From: Bicyclus anynana
Lineage: Eukaryota; Arthropoda; Insecta; Lepidoptera; Nymphalidae
Reading direction: 5' to 3'
Assembly (NCBI RefSeq): GCF_947172395.1
Contig: NC_069087.1
Location: 16,188,889 to 16,252,888, forward strand
Length of the DNA: 64,000 bases
This document shows positions 21,948-33,700 of this stretch, in pieces. The stretch's first letter is position 1. The number at the start of each line of letters is the position of its first letter. Position numbers and translations under genes: made by a program. A model generated the notes under the pieces. The model saw nothing but the letters and a program-made list of their open reading frames with translations, had not been told where the DNA came from and searched no databases.

Positions 21948-24944
21948 ATGGAAACGTAAGGGATATTTTATACACATAGGGCCTACCCTAATTAAAAACC
22001 TAGTGCTCACTCTAGGACCTCAGTGCAACTTAGGGATAACGCATAATTTCATAAAAATAAACCAGTTTACCATCTATCTATTAAAAGTTATTCAGATCTA
22101 TTTAAAGGAATCATTTCAAAGTAGCAAATCTCATACATGATACAGAATACCAATTTTCATATGTATTTTGGTGCAGGTACAGGTGCAGAACCTACAAAAT
22201 TCAATTGTAGGTTCTGCACCTGATTGGACTTTGTTAATGGTATGAAAAACATTATAAAATCCCAGAGGTTGTTGCTATTTCAAGATCTAGACCAGACATT
22301 TTCCTTTTTCCAAACAAACTAAGCGTATAGTACTTGTTGAGCTTACTGTGCCGTGGGAGACTAACATTCTGAAGGACCATAGTATAAAAGTCCTAACAAA
22401 TGAACTACCTAAAAATGGCTATGTAGTTAGTCTGTACCAGCAAAATCCTTCTATAACTTGCTTAGAGACCTTGGCTTCTCTAGAACTGCAGCAATTTCTA
22501 TATTACAACAAGTATCCAAAGCTGCTCTTATAGGATCTTACCAAATTTGGCTAGGCAGGGAGAACAGCACAAGCAGAGGAGAGGAGTATTGATCGATCGT
22601 TAAGGAATTTGTTAACCCTACATCCTGTAGTTACAAGTCCAGAACCCCCAAAGATTATTATAATTAATTGATATGATTTTGTAATTTCTGTTTTGAATCA
22701 TTTTGATCATAATCACCATATGTGGATTCAAGGAACATGTATAAAACAATGTATTCACAAAATGTAATTTTTCAATTTAAACCAGTAGCTACTGAGATGT
22801 TCAATCAAAAAATATACTTTTCATCCTTATATTAGTATAGATTTAATTTCAGTAAATATGTTTTGTTAGATTTTAACAATTTTATAAATAAATAAATTAA
22901 TTAATTTTTTGCAGAATCAAGACAAATGCAGCATTCTTGTGCAATTATGAAGTAATGCAGATTTTGCAGAAGTTAAAAGATAATGCACAGAAGAAACACA
23001 AAAGGGAGGGATCATTAGCTACTGTGACCTATGAGGTAACAAATTATTAGATGATAGTAAAAATACAAAGCTAAAATGCACTTAAAATATAAATTTGTAA
23101 TTACTTAAATCAATAAGTAATGTAATTCGAGTGGCATCAAAATTGTATTACAAAATACAATATTTTTTTAAGTGTATACCTACAAGCAGAGATTGACACC
23201 AGTACAGCCATATCTTCATACTCGTCTTTTCATCACAATTTAAATACTGTTCAAATTGTTAATTAATTAATTAAATATTTAATTAAAATATACCAACTTG
23301 AAATTTTAAAATATAAAATATAAAGTAAATATTGTTAAAGAATTAAGAACCCAGAGCTGCACAAAAGACCAAAAACCCAGAGCTCTAACTGTGCTGTAGT
23401 AGTAAAAAAGTTATATTTTATTAAATTATTTATAATAAACCTTAGTCTCACTAGAACTGTCATACATAATTATTTATTTAAGGTAAAATAGTTTAAAACT
23501 TAATTGAGAAAGTATACTGTGCTCTGACTGACTGACTGCTTTTGTATTCAGATGTTCAGCACCCAAAAATTATAAAAATAAAAATGGGGATGATGACTAT
23601 GTTTGAATATATTGATTTTTATGAGACATTCGGGTAAATAATGTTAACTAATTTATACATAAAAAGCAAAGATTGTCTGGATATTTGCAAAATAAATAGA
23701 TTATAAATTTTCAAAATCTATTAAAAATCTTTTATCATAATTAGATAAATATTCATGCAATTTTAGCTTCCTTACATTAAATGTGACAATTTTCAATATA
23801 TGAACTATAAACATAAACACACAAATAATAAAGATAGCAGTAATTTTGTTTGAACGCTCATACAAATCTAACGATCATTATGACCTACGACGTCATTAAT
23901 TAGTACCATTTTGTATGGTTCGTTTTTCAGGGATCCGCGGCAGTGACGCAAATCTGACCCTTTAAATCCCTGTAGCTCCGAAAGTAATGATCGCAGATAC
24001 CCTGTTACTTTTACAAAATTGCTTTACTATTTGCATACTATTATTAATATAATTAATATACATTTAAAAAAACTGTCATCATCCCTATTGTCTTTGTATA
24101 AATGTTTTAATTAATTACTTAAAAATAAAGCCACATTGCAATTTTTACAGACAGTTCACTACTTACAAGACACAGAATGTAAAAATCAAAGTGCAGAATC
24201 CATCCAGAAGTTTCTGGAAGAAATGAAAGCTTTCAAATTGACAAAATCTGAAAAGCTGATGATGGTGAATACACCTCCTCGCACTGAGCTGGAGATACAG
24301 TTGGTAATTGTCTTGTTGGGCTAGTAATTAGTTTATTGACTTGCTGTAAATAAATTCGGAACCCATACGGGGCCCTTAGTCATGAGCTGGTTCTTGCAAC
24401 GCGGCAGTTTGGATCGTGCCGTATAGCATACTCGTAGGCATCCACTTATCCGCATTGTACGTATCGGATGCATCACATTATACGGATTTTTAATTTTACT
24501 ATAGACAAAATCCTTACGATGCAGATCATTGCACGCTCTTGTATTACTTTCCATACAAAGTGTATAAAATCCGTTTGATGCGATGCGTACGGTGCGGATC
24601 CACCTATCCGGATCCGGATAAGCGTACTGATTCCGAAGTCCAAGGCAGTGGGTTCAATTCCCGCAACTGGAAAATATTTGTGTGTTCAATATGGATTTAT
24701 TTGTCTGTTTATGGTTTAATGCCAGTTGGTGGTAACATACCTATTATATTAACTTAAGCTGGAAATTGATGTTTTTTTTTCGGTTTTTAAAATAAAAGGA
24801 AGGTTCTATAGTTGATGTTCAATTATGACTCAAATATTTGTTTTATTGTTCAAGATTGTCCAAGAAAGTGAGGAGAGATTATCAGAAGAGAATGTCAGAA
24901 AAATTATAGACTTGGCAAATGAATTCCTTCCAGCAACTTCATAG
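21948..24944 (+). CDS. CRCP: RNA polymerase III subunit RPC9 (CRCP), four coding exons
   Basis: Coding exons are 21948-21955 (ATGGAAAC|GTAAGG), 22915-23035, 24151-24303 and 24855-24944 (TAG), 372 nt for 123 residues. The joined product starts METIKTNAAFLCNYEVMQIL, continues with ATVTYE|TVHYLQDTEC, FKLTKSEKLMMVNTPPRTEL and IVQESEERL, and ends NEFLPATS. It matches the RPC9/CRCP (yeast Rpc17, RPB4-like) plan of NYEV, TYET..Y, LTK.EKL..LN..P...VE and ..ESEERL. The subunit pairs with RPC8 to form the pol III stalk needed for initiation. The start is chosen because only this ATG supplies the two bases (AC) completing the first codon of exon 2 (ACA). Its first exon has just 8 coding bases. AATAAA lies at 25008-25013. 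Introns carry several MITEs. Confidence 0.88.
22181..22221. repeat. Perfect 17-bp hairpin in RPC9 intron 1
   Basis: AGGTGCAGAACCTACAA (22181-22197) and its exact inverse TTGTAGGTTCTGCACCT (22205-22221) flank a 7-base loop. No gene or repeat family is recognised around it. Confidence 0.75.
23584..24091. mobile_element. TIR element of about 0.5 kb in RPC9 intron 2
   Basis: Ends GGGGATGATGACTATGTTTG and CTGTCATCATCCCTAT form short inverted repeats. A related copy in the opposite orientation is at 34871-35235, sharing CCCTGTAGCTCCGAAAGTAA, GATCGCAGATACCCTGTTAC and AAAGCAAAG.TTGTCTGGAT. No coding capacity. Confidence 0.75.
24425..24685. repeat. Imperfect TIR/SINE composite in RPC9 intron 3
   Basis: Left ATCCGCATTGTACGTATCGG and right GATGCGTACGGTGCGGAT are approximate inverses around 24440-24600. 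Next to it, CAGTGGGTTCAATTCCCGCA (B-box-like) followed by AACTGGAAAATATTTGTGTG resembles a SINE tail. Confidence 0.45.
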
Positions 24945-25400
24945 TGTAAACTGTAAAGTGACTTTGGTCTATTTAATCTATTCTTTTAGTTAAGTGTAAG
25001 TATTGGAAATAAATTTAATTATGGTTTTTATTGGTGTCTATTGTTTTGTCTCTTCATACATTTTAATTTAAACTGATAACTAGTTTATTATTAGAGTTGA
25101 TTTCAATTTTGAAAAAGAAGCAATACCTACCTACTCAACAGTTTGGGGATGTTTTGAGTGTGGTCATATGTTTTCTGTGGTTTGGTACAAAAAGATAATA
25201 AAAAATGTCTTTGATAGTACATAATATAAAATGTATTTTGTCTAAACACAGTTTGAGGGTAAGTATAAAATAAGATTTTAAAATTTATATTTTTTGATGC
25301 ACCTTCCTGATTTAATTAAATACAGCAACACGAAGCTGGTTGTCATTCATATCATGTATATTTATTGTATGATCCATTCAGCTTGATTGCATAATTCTTA

Positions 25401-25567
25401 ATTGTAAACAATTTTGAGCCTTATTCCTATGAAATAAGTTTCTAAGTCAAACGTGGCTCAGTGAGAGTTATTATGTATGTTTACTCGAGCCTGTACAGTG
25501 TGCTCTTGTTTATCATACGTCAGTACACGATATATCACTGCTTGAACAGAAGTGAATTGAACTGCAG
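25401..25567 (+). promoter_or_regulatory. GST-A promoter and non-coding first exon
   Basis: Homologous to 35885-36029 upstream of GST-B. Shared words are AAGTTTCTAA.TC.AACGTGG, CTTGTTTATC, ATCACTG and GAACAGAAGTGAA, then a splice donor CAG|GTAAGT at 25567. The acceptor TTTTAG before 27724 joins it to the ATG exon. The ACGTG core would suit a bHLH-PAS factor; this is inference. Confidence 0.55.
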
Positions 25568-26089
25568 GTAAGTTTTATTGTATTTGATTGTATATATCGG
25601 AGGAGCAGACTAAATTCCACTTCTGTTAACGGAAAAGCCGTAGCCTCAGAGCAGGTTCTACGCTTTACGTGCCAAGGATGGCAGATACACACTGATTCTA
25701 ATATTATCACAATAATTAACGTAGATTTTACAAACCGTTTAAATAACTCACTCGCCTACATATATCATAGCTGCACTCAAACTACAGTTCGTTCAAGAAT
25801 TTGTTTACTTCAGTTCAATAATCACAAATAACGACTCTTGTGACTTGTGAGCCAGAAATACGGGGACGAATTGGCATGGTCAGTAATATTGTCTTAGTTG
25901 TGTAAAACATAGAGAGACAACAACATTTCGCTAAAACAAAGATCAAACTGGTCTACTCCATTTTCCTCTATGGGGTTGAGACTGACTTTGACATCTGCAG
26001 ACCGCACGAAACTTCGAAATGTGATGAATGGAGAAAAATGCTCCGAACCCCATGGATTGCATTTCGGACTAACGCATTTATACTTAAAG

Positions 26090-26160
26090 TGTTTTTCAGA
26101 TAGCATGGCAGCATGGGTACGTTGACAGTTGCTGTAGGGCGTTCATAATACGCAGTGTCT
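26090..26160 (-). mobile_element. Fragment of the GATAGCATGG TIR family
   Basis: TGTTTTTCAGATAGCATGG followed by CATGGGTACGTTGACAGTTG matches one end of 18247-18364 and 61104-61210; the other end is missing. Lies in the GST-A leader intron. Confidence 0.55.
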
Positions 26161-26744
26161 GATTAAGCTGGCGTTAGACCTGTAGTGTAACAAATGTAAA
26201 CTGGGGGCCCTTTTGGGTTTGAAAAAAAAAACACATACTAATATGTATCTCGTTTCATTGTAAATTTTCTCTGAATATTTTGGTTGTATTTATAAAAAAT
26301 AGTCTCCATAGTCAAAAAATAGTCCAAGCTATCAAGTAAATAGTCAAAAATAGGTCGTTTGAAAATTGAACAACTAAAACTAAAATTTTGAAATAAATAC
26401 AGAAATGACCTTGCTTCTTGTTAGTGGAGTAGAGCCGAATCCCCCGAACAGGATTAAGACGAGTTATCCTTAAAGTACTTCGGATACATTGCTGGAAAGA
26501 AGGAAATAATCTCGAAAAACTGATGTTCTTTAGCCAAGTGCAAAGGGCACATTTGACTCCACGGTTTACAATGCTGTCCGGGGAGCTGAAGACAGGGCAA
26601 GATGGTGTGATACTGTAAAAATATAAATCAACGATGAAGGTCACGACCCTTACGGTCACATGTGAGGAGGTGGTATATCTTACTTTAAGTATAGGGTTTT
26701 TAATAAATATTAGCTTATAAACAAAATATTTCTTTACTTTTATT

Positions 26745-27065
26745 GTTTTGATATGAGAGTCGTGATACCCTGTGGATATGACCTCTGCCTCCGATTCCGG
26801 AGGGTGTGAGTTCGAGTCCGGTCCGGGGCATGCACCTCCAACTTTTCAGTTGTGTGCATTTTAAGAAATTAAATATAACGTGTCTCAAACGGTGAAGGAA
26901 AAACATCGTGAGGAAACCTCCATACCAGAGAATTTTCTTAATTCTCTGCGTGTGTGAAGTCTGCCAATCCGCATTGGGCCAGCGTGGTAGACTATTGGCC
27001 TAACCCCTCTCATTCTGAGAGGAGACTCGAGCTCAGCAGTGAGCCGAATATGGGTTGATAACGAT
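26745..27065 (+). repeat. tRNA-derived SINE, family A, near full length
   Basis: The head has GATATGACCTCTGCCTCCGA, then GAGTTCGAGTCCGGTCCGGG (B box), GCACCTCCAACTTTTCAGTT, GGTGAAGGAAAAACATCGTG, and the shared 3' region ending AATATGGGTTGATAACGAT. It gives the family reference for copies at 1505, 27850, 40930, 47441 (-), 48095 and 62818. Confidence 0.85.
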
Positions 27066-27075
27066 TATGTTTGGA

Positions 27076-27370
27076 TGGCCTCCGTGGCGCAGTGGTAAGC
27101 GCGGTGGATTTACAGTACGAAGGTCCTCTGTTTGATCCCCGCCTGGGCCGATTGAGGTTTTCTTAATTGACTCAGGTCTGGCTGATGGGAGGCTTCGGCC
27201 GTGGCTAGTTACCACCCTACCGACAAAGGCGTACCGCCAAGCGATTTAGCGTTCCAGTACGATGTCGTGTAGAAACCGTAAGGGGTGTGGATTTTCATCC
27301 TACTCCTTTACCTAGTTAGTCCGCTTCCATCATAGATTACATTATCACTTACCATCATGTGAGATTGTAG
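27076..27370 (+). repeat. tRNA-derived SINE, family B, near full length
   Basis: The head reads GCCTCCGTGGCGCAGTGG (A box) and TTTGATCCCCGCCTGGGC (B box). Then GGCTTCGGCCGTGGCTAGTT, CGATTTAGCGTTCCAGTACG and CATCATGTGAGATTGTAG. Other copies: 39255, 49985 and 54365, and fragments at about 7265 (-), 28970 and 59475. Confidence 0.85.
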
Positions 27371-27752
27371 TCCTGTAAAGAAGTGTGTGAAGTGTGTTAC
27401 CTAGCAGTGCCGTCCTATTTAACGGTCATTGACGGCCTACTCGAAGCGAGCGGTTAATAGGATACATAAATAAACTTCAGTAGGTACAAATCTCAAAACG
27501 GCCAATTTCAGGTATTCTATACTAAATAGATTATCTATAGTAATTTTTGTTCAAAAATATTACTTACCATCAGGCCAAATTGTAGTCTTGTAAAGAGTAA
27601 AAATAATAATAATATATTAGCATTAAAAATTTAAGTTAAGATATTTGAGAGAAGTTATTTTGTTTATATGTATTTTTCATTTTAACGTAGGTAGGTAGCT
27701 AACTTGTGTTTTTTATTTTTTAGCTGACGGGGGACTTATCTAAGAACTTAAC

Positions 27753-30700
27753 ATGGCTAAACCAGGTAATAAATATTTTATGTTTAAGAAATTGAACATT
27801 GAAAAATATTTGTTTAAATTAGGTATTAATCAAATCTATACCTACTCTGTCTCAATAAACGGTAAAGGAAAAACATCGTGAGGAAACCTGCATAGTTACC
27901 TGAGAATTTTCTTAATTAGTGTGTGAAGTCTGCCAATCCAAAACCATTGTGTCAGCGTGGCGAACTATTGGCCTAACCCCTCTTATTCTAAACTCGTGCT
28001 CAGCAGTGAGCCGAATTTGGGATGATGACGAACGAAGCTTGTTTTCGGGGTAATCTCTGGATGTACTGAACCGATTTTGATAATTCTTTCACCAATAGCA
28101 AGAAACGTTAGTTGTTTGTATATTGCTATATTTTATCCGCATATTTCCTCGGAAATGGAAACTACGGAAAGAAACTGCGGGGCGTCTGCTATATAACTTT
28201 ATCTTGGATGCTTTATAATTCATTTCATTGAATTAAAAGACAGACCACCTAAATTATAATAGACTGAAATTTTGCAAAATATAAATGTAAATAGCCTCAA
28301 TAGCTCAACGGTAAGAACGGCCGGACTCATCACGGAGGGGTGGTGGTTCGATCCCCGCCCCGTTGTTCTACTGTCGTACCCACTCCTTATACAGTCTCTC
28401 CCGACTAGTTGGAGGGGAATAGGAATATTGGTCATATTATACAGATATGGCGAATATTCTTTAAAAAAAACATAACGAAATCCAAATCGGTACAATAGTT
28501 TTGAGTTAATCGTGGATTTACCTATTAGGTACCTACACATACGGGTCCAATACTAATCCTTGGCATGGCATGTCACTTTTAAATGTATATTTTTTATCTT
28601 GAACCTCAAATTGCTATTGCAACTTCGAGCAGACTAGAAATTAATAGGGTTTAAGTAGGTATATTTTTGCGTTAAGTCTTAGCACAGCGATGTTGTTCTG
28701 CAGCATTGTTAACGTTAAGTGCTTCCTTGAACGATGTCTATCTCACACAGCACTACTACTCTTTTCCAGGGTTACCAAGTCTACTGCTGTACAAGAGGGA
28801 CGCCAGCCCTCCCTCGTGCGCGGTCATGATGCTCGGTGACATGCTTGGTCTCAACTTCGAATATAAAGAACCTGACCTCCTTAATCGAGGACACAAGAGC
28901 GAAGAGTTCAAAAAAGTACGTATTATAATTAGACGAAAGATTTCTTTGAAACTAATTCGCTAATATGCCTCAACCTACTAGTCAAGGGCTAACTTGTAAA
29001 GAATAAAAAAAAAAAATGTGATCCTATCAGAAATGAGGAGATCCGCAAAAGAACGAAAGTTACTGACATAGCCCCACAAGTAGCGAAACTGAAGTTCCTA
29101 CACTAAGAAAAAAATTTAAATCCTGGACCGCCATACTCAAAATACTTACGTAGCAAACCAGGACATTATTACTCATAGGTACACTTGTAGCCGGCACCAA
29201 CTCCATAATCCATTATATAACATGGTTTTGCAACTAAACGGCATAGTGTAAGTGAGTTGCACCATTACTAAAGTATATGACATCTATTTTAAGTATGCCG
29301 CACCAGTAGTAAGTACTAAGTACTCATTTGCAAGCTCCTTACGTAGTAGGTAAGTTATTTTTCTACGTGTAGCAATTAACGGGCCACATAGTTCAAAGAG
29401 CCGAAGGGTTTCCAAGTTCCTAGAATGGTGCACGTGCAAGTACACTTTTGGTCGACTACCCAATAAATGATCAGAAAACATTAAACTTATCAGGAGCCGC
29501 TGGTTGCAGATAGCTCAAGATCGTTGTTTGGAAGTTTTTGCAAAAGACCTATGACCATCAGCTGTGGAAGTCTTTCGGCTGTTATGATGATGAAAACTTA
29601 GTTCTGTTAAATATCAGGTGGAAGTTTTTAGACTTGATTGATGGTAATTTTTATTAATCTGTATTTTTTTAATTTCCAGATTAATCCAATGGGGACCATC
29701 CCGGTACTGCAAGATGGCGATTTCATTGTTTCCGAAAGGTGAATCTAAGTCTTCGAAAAGTGCGTGTGATGAATTATTATGGATCGAATCAGACATGAGG
29801 AAATCCGCAGAAGAACCAAACTTACTGACAAGTCTCAATGAGTCGCTAAGCTGAACTAGTTGGTAGGGCTCAAAGTTTGTAGAACTGATGAACGTTTGGG
29901 TCTCAAGGTGGTAAAATGGCGACCCTTAACCGGAAAGCGGGGTTGGTCGACCCCGCACTAGATATGGATTGGCAACATTAAACCTCAGAATACAGAAAAC
30001 CACCAGAAGCCACGTTTAGATGTCATTCTATAGTGCGCAGTGTGTCCAAAAATTGTACACAACAGCCTGCACTCGTCGCAATTCTCACACGCGTAATGTT
30101 GCTAGTACATGAGGCTGTTAAATTTTTCCCTATTTTGTGGTAAAAATTTATAATGTTAAAAGGAAAACAATAAGTGTACAGTTCATCACATTCCAATGTT
30201 AACTTGTATGGTAAATAATAAAAACAGTGGGACCGGTTTTCTAGTGATTGCTAAGAGTCAGCAAGAAAATGAACTCTAAAAAATTTAAGACAAGGACAAA
30301 TAAATAATAGATATAATAAGACGGTTATTATAAAACTTATCAACTAACAAACTAAAGAAATACATATTTACAATAATAATTTTATATATTCCATATAATT
30401 ATATTATATTATTATTATAAATATGTATTTCAATCGCGTGCACAGTTATTATTATCTCGTCTTATTTCTCTAATTTTTATGTCTCTTAAAATTCAAGTAT
30501 AAATAAGGCCATTTAATTGGTTTAATATCTTTTAAGAATGTGTTTTGAAGATAAAAATATTTTATTTAATCCTCTTGCTCAAACAAACAAGCAAACAAGT
30601 AGGTACACAAACAAACAAAAGACCAAACAAGCACACGAAAACAAAGAAATGTGCAAACAAACAGACAAGAACGAACGAACTTATTATAATATAGCACGCC

Positions 30701-33700
30701 ATTGTTATTTGTAAAATTTTAAAGCTTTAATATTATTTTACACTTTCTTTATCTGCGCTGATTACCACAATTTTATTTCAACTTAATTGCCGGAACCTAT
30801 GCCTACCTATTTAGTTGATTAATATTTTACATAAATAATAAATCCTTGAATTGAAATTAAAAGTAGGGAAAATCAAAACAATTACATTGGCAACACTTAC
30901 AAAATGAAGTCATCGGTTTCTATGACAACTAAATTCACGTAAAAATTATTCATTATTTTAACATAAGAATATTTATTTGTGCTACTTACACGTGAAATGT
31001 GATCTTATTCAGTTTCTTTTTTTTACCAACGGCATTTTTACACGAAGGAATAGCACAAGACGGCTTAATTTAATTAAATTTGTCACCTGTATAGCACGTC
31101 AAACAACACGACAAACCAGAGTGAGTAATCGTAAAATGTGTAGTTTAAATGGCTTCACTTCTTTGCGCTATCACTCCTTCTGGTGGTTTTCTGTATTCTG
31201 AGCATTAAACATGTCAAATTCATAGACTAATTTATAGGTAACTAGCTTACGCCCTTAGCTCTTGTTAATCCAGATATGCAGCAAAATTCGTTCTTAAATA
31301 ATTAAAAACAACCTCAATGCCAAATTTCGTTATTGCAAGTCAATCGGTTCGAGATTTTGTACTGATGATTGACCGACCATTCGCTTTTATATATTTAGTT
31401 ATAGATAATAATTTATTTATTAATATATTGTTCAGTAACGCGATAATGAAGTACCTCCTCAACCAGTACGGCGGCAGTGCTCGCGAGCGCCTGTACCCCA
31501 GCGAGCCGCGCCAGCAGGCCGCCGTCGACCAGTGCCTGTTCTTTAACGCGGGGGTGCTGTTCAATCGACTAATGGCTGTTACGGTGAGGGTACTTCGATA
31601 TTTTTTTAACAGACTCGGAAGTGTTTACAAAAATAATAAAACTTAAGTCGAACAAACGTTATGATTCACAACATTTGTAAACTGTAACAAAAATAAGACC
31701 CTAGAATGGCAGAGAATGACCTTGAGTGAAGTCACGCACTTGTGAACGTTGTGTGTAGGGTTAAAGGTACTGTTAACAAACATTCCCCTTTTCCACTCAA
31801 GTCACTCACCGCCTATCCCAAATAACCCATAAAGAATTACACAACAAGAAATGTGGACGGTTCGAACGCCACGAGCACACTGAAGCCGTCCGTACCGCAA
31901 ATCGTTGCAACGCGGCGATAACATTTTTTTTAAACTATACTATCAGAACCCCACAGTCACACCCGTGTAGTTCCCATTCCCGTGGGAATACGGGGATAAA
32001 ATACAGCCTCCGCTAGTACCTAGCAATGTAGCTGGCCATTGTTGTTGGTTGTGTGCATTGTTCTGCTATAATGATTTTTTCATTGGTGATTTTTTTTTTT
32101 AAATTGATCAAGTAGTTTTAACGCTTTTCAGTGCAAACAATCAAATCTTTAATTTATAATATCAATATAGATTTGCTAATAGCCAGAAAGACTGTCTTAG
32201 GAATCCAAGGTAATCCAAGTTTGATGAGACATATTGAACCGCTGCAATATCTGCTTACAAATAAAAAACCTCGTTCAAATTGGTTAACCCCAAAAAGACA
32301 TGCAGCACAACTTACTTCTTTTCGCGTCAGGGGGCTAACAAGTTGCGAATAGCCCATCTCTAAGTTCAAAACTCACACAGTAAAAAAACATTTTTTAATC
32401 CATTACGCGATTTGTGCTCTCACGTATCCACAAACGTAAGAATGGTCGATAAAGTCACGCGCAAACCTGTTACACAAAACAAACGTTCGTTCAATTGATG
32501 AAAAACAAATTAACTTCTAGCTACCGACATTGTTTCACGGCTTGCCGGGACCATCGGCGCAGCAATTGGCCGATATCGAAGAGGCTTACTCTGTGGTAGA
32601 GGCTTATCTGAAAGACAACACATACATCGCAGGGGATCGCTTGACCATCGCGGATCTGTCGCTCGGCACCACTGTCAGCGCAGCGCAAGCTATACTAGAG
32701 ATAAATAAAGACAAGTAAGGAGTCTATTATTTATGCAATTAGTTCTGATCACTTCACGGCTTAGTCTCTCACCACGTCACTTTGATGAAAGTCTGATAAC
32801 TCATCTACTCAATGGTCCCTCATCACGAAATATCGAATACCGTTTGATGTACAAAGATAAAATTTGGCAGGGAAGTAGTTTATAGTTGTAAACTTCTGCT
32901 AAGAACGGATTTTGTGATAAGGCTTTAAGGAGGACTAAGAAAGGATGAAGTCGCGGCCACTAGTAATCATTTTTTTTAATACATATGACCAGTAGGTACT
33001 CTATGTTGCCTACAAATATCTATTCGTAAAGATGCTAAAACTGGGTGCGACATTAGTCCAACAACGGAGTCGAACTCAGGGCTTCCTGCCCCTATAGTCA
33101 AGTGGCACGTCGATTTTCTTTCTACGATCGCAAACGCTTCGAAAACTAAAAAAGTGTATGGGAATAACAGATCTTGATCACGTGACCTGTCGATAGCAAA
33201 TGTCATTTCCATAGGTACATTTTTCTATTTGTCGAAGCGTTTGCGATCGTAGAAAGAGAATCGACAAGCCACTTGGCTTGGCAGGTCTTAAGTCCGGCTC
33301 TTTATAACCGTGAAACGTACTTTTACTAAGATGTAATTACCTACCGGAAAATATAGACACAGTAAATAATATAGGCTTAACACTCAATTTGATAAGGCGA
33401 TTTAATAATTTATTTAAGGCGCTTTAACTTTCTTTTGAGTGAGGGGCCAAAGCGCATTATGTTATAGCGTTTCTTCATCTATACTAATATTATAAAGCTG
33501 AAGAGTTTGTTTGTTTGTTTATTTGCTTGAACCCGCTAATCTCAGGAAGTACTGGTCCGATTTGAAAAATTATTTCAGTGAAAAACATTTACATTACATT
33601 ATCCCCGTAGCTAGTTTATTATTAGCTAGCGGACGTTCGCAACTGCCTCACCGGATATTTCAGTTTTCTTCTAAAACCCGCCGGAAGCATGGATTTTTCC

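Noticed and set aside
27076..27150. tRNA gene candidates at SINE heads (27076, 49985, 54365, 3908, 28285, 26745, 48095)
   Set aside because: A and B boxes are present, but the same heads recur with identical non-tRNA bodies and no acceptor pairing. They are SINEs.
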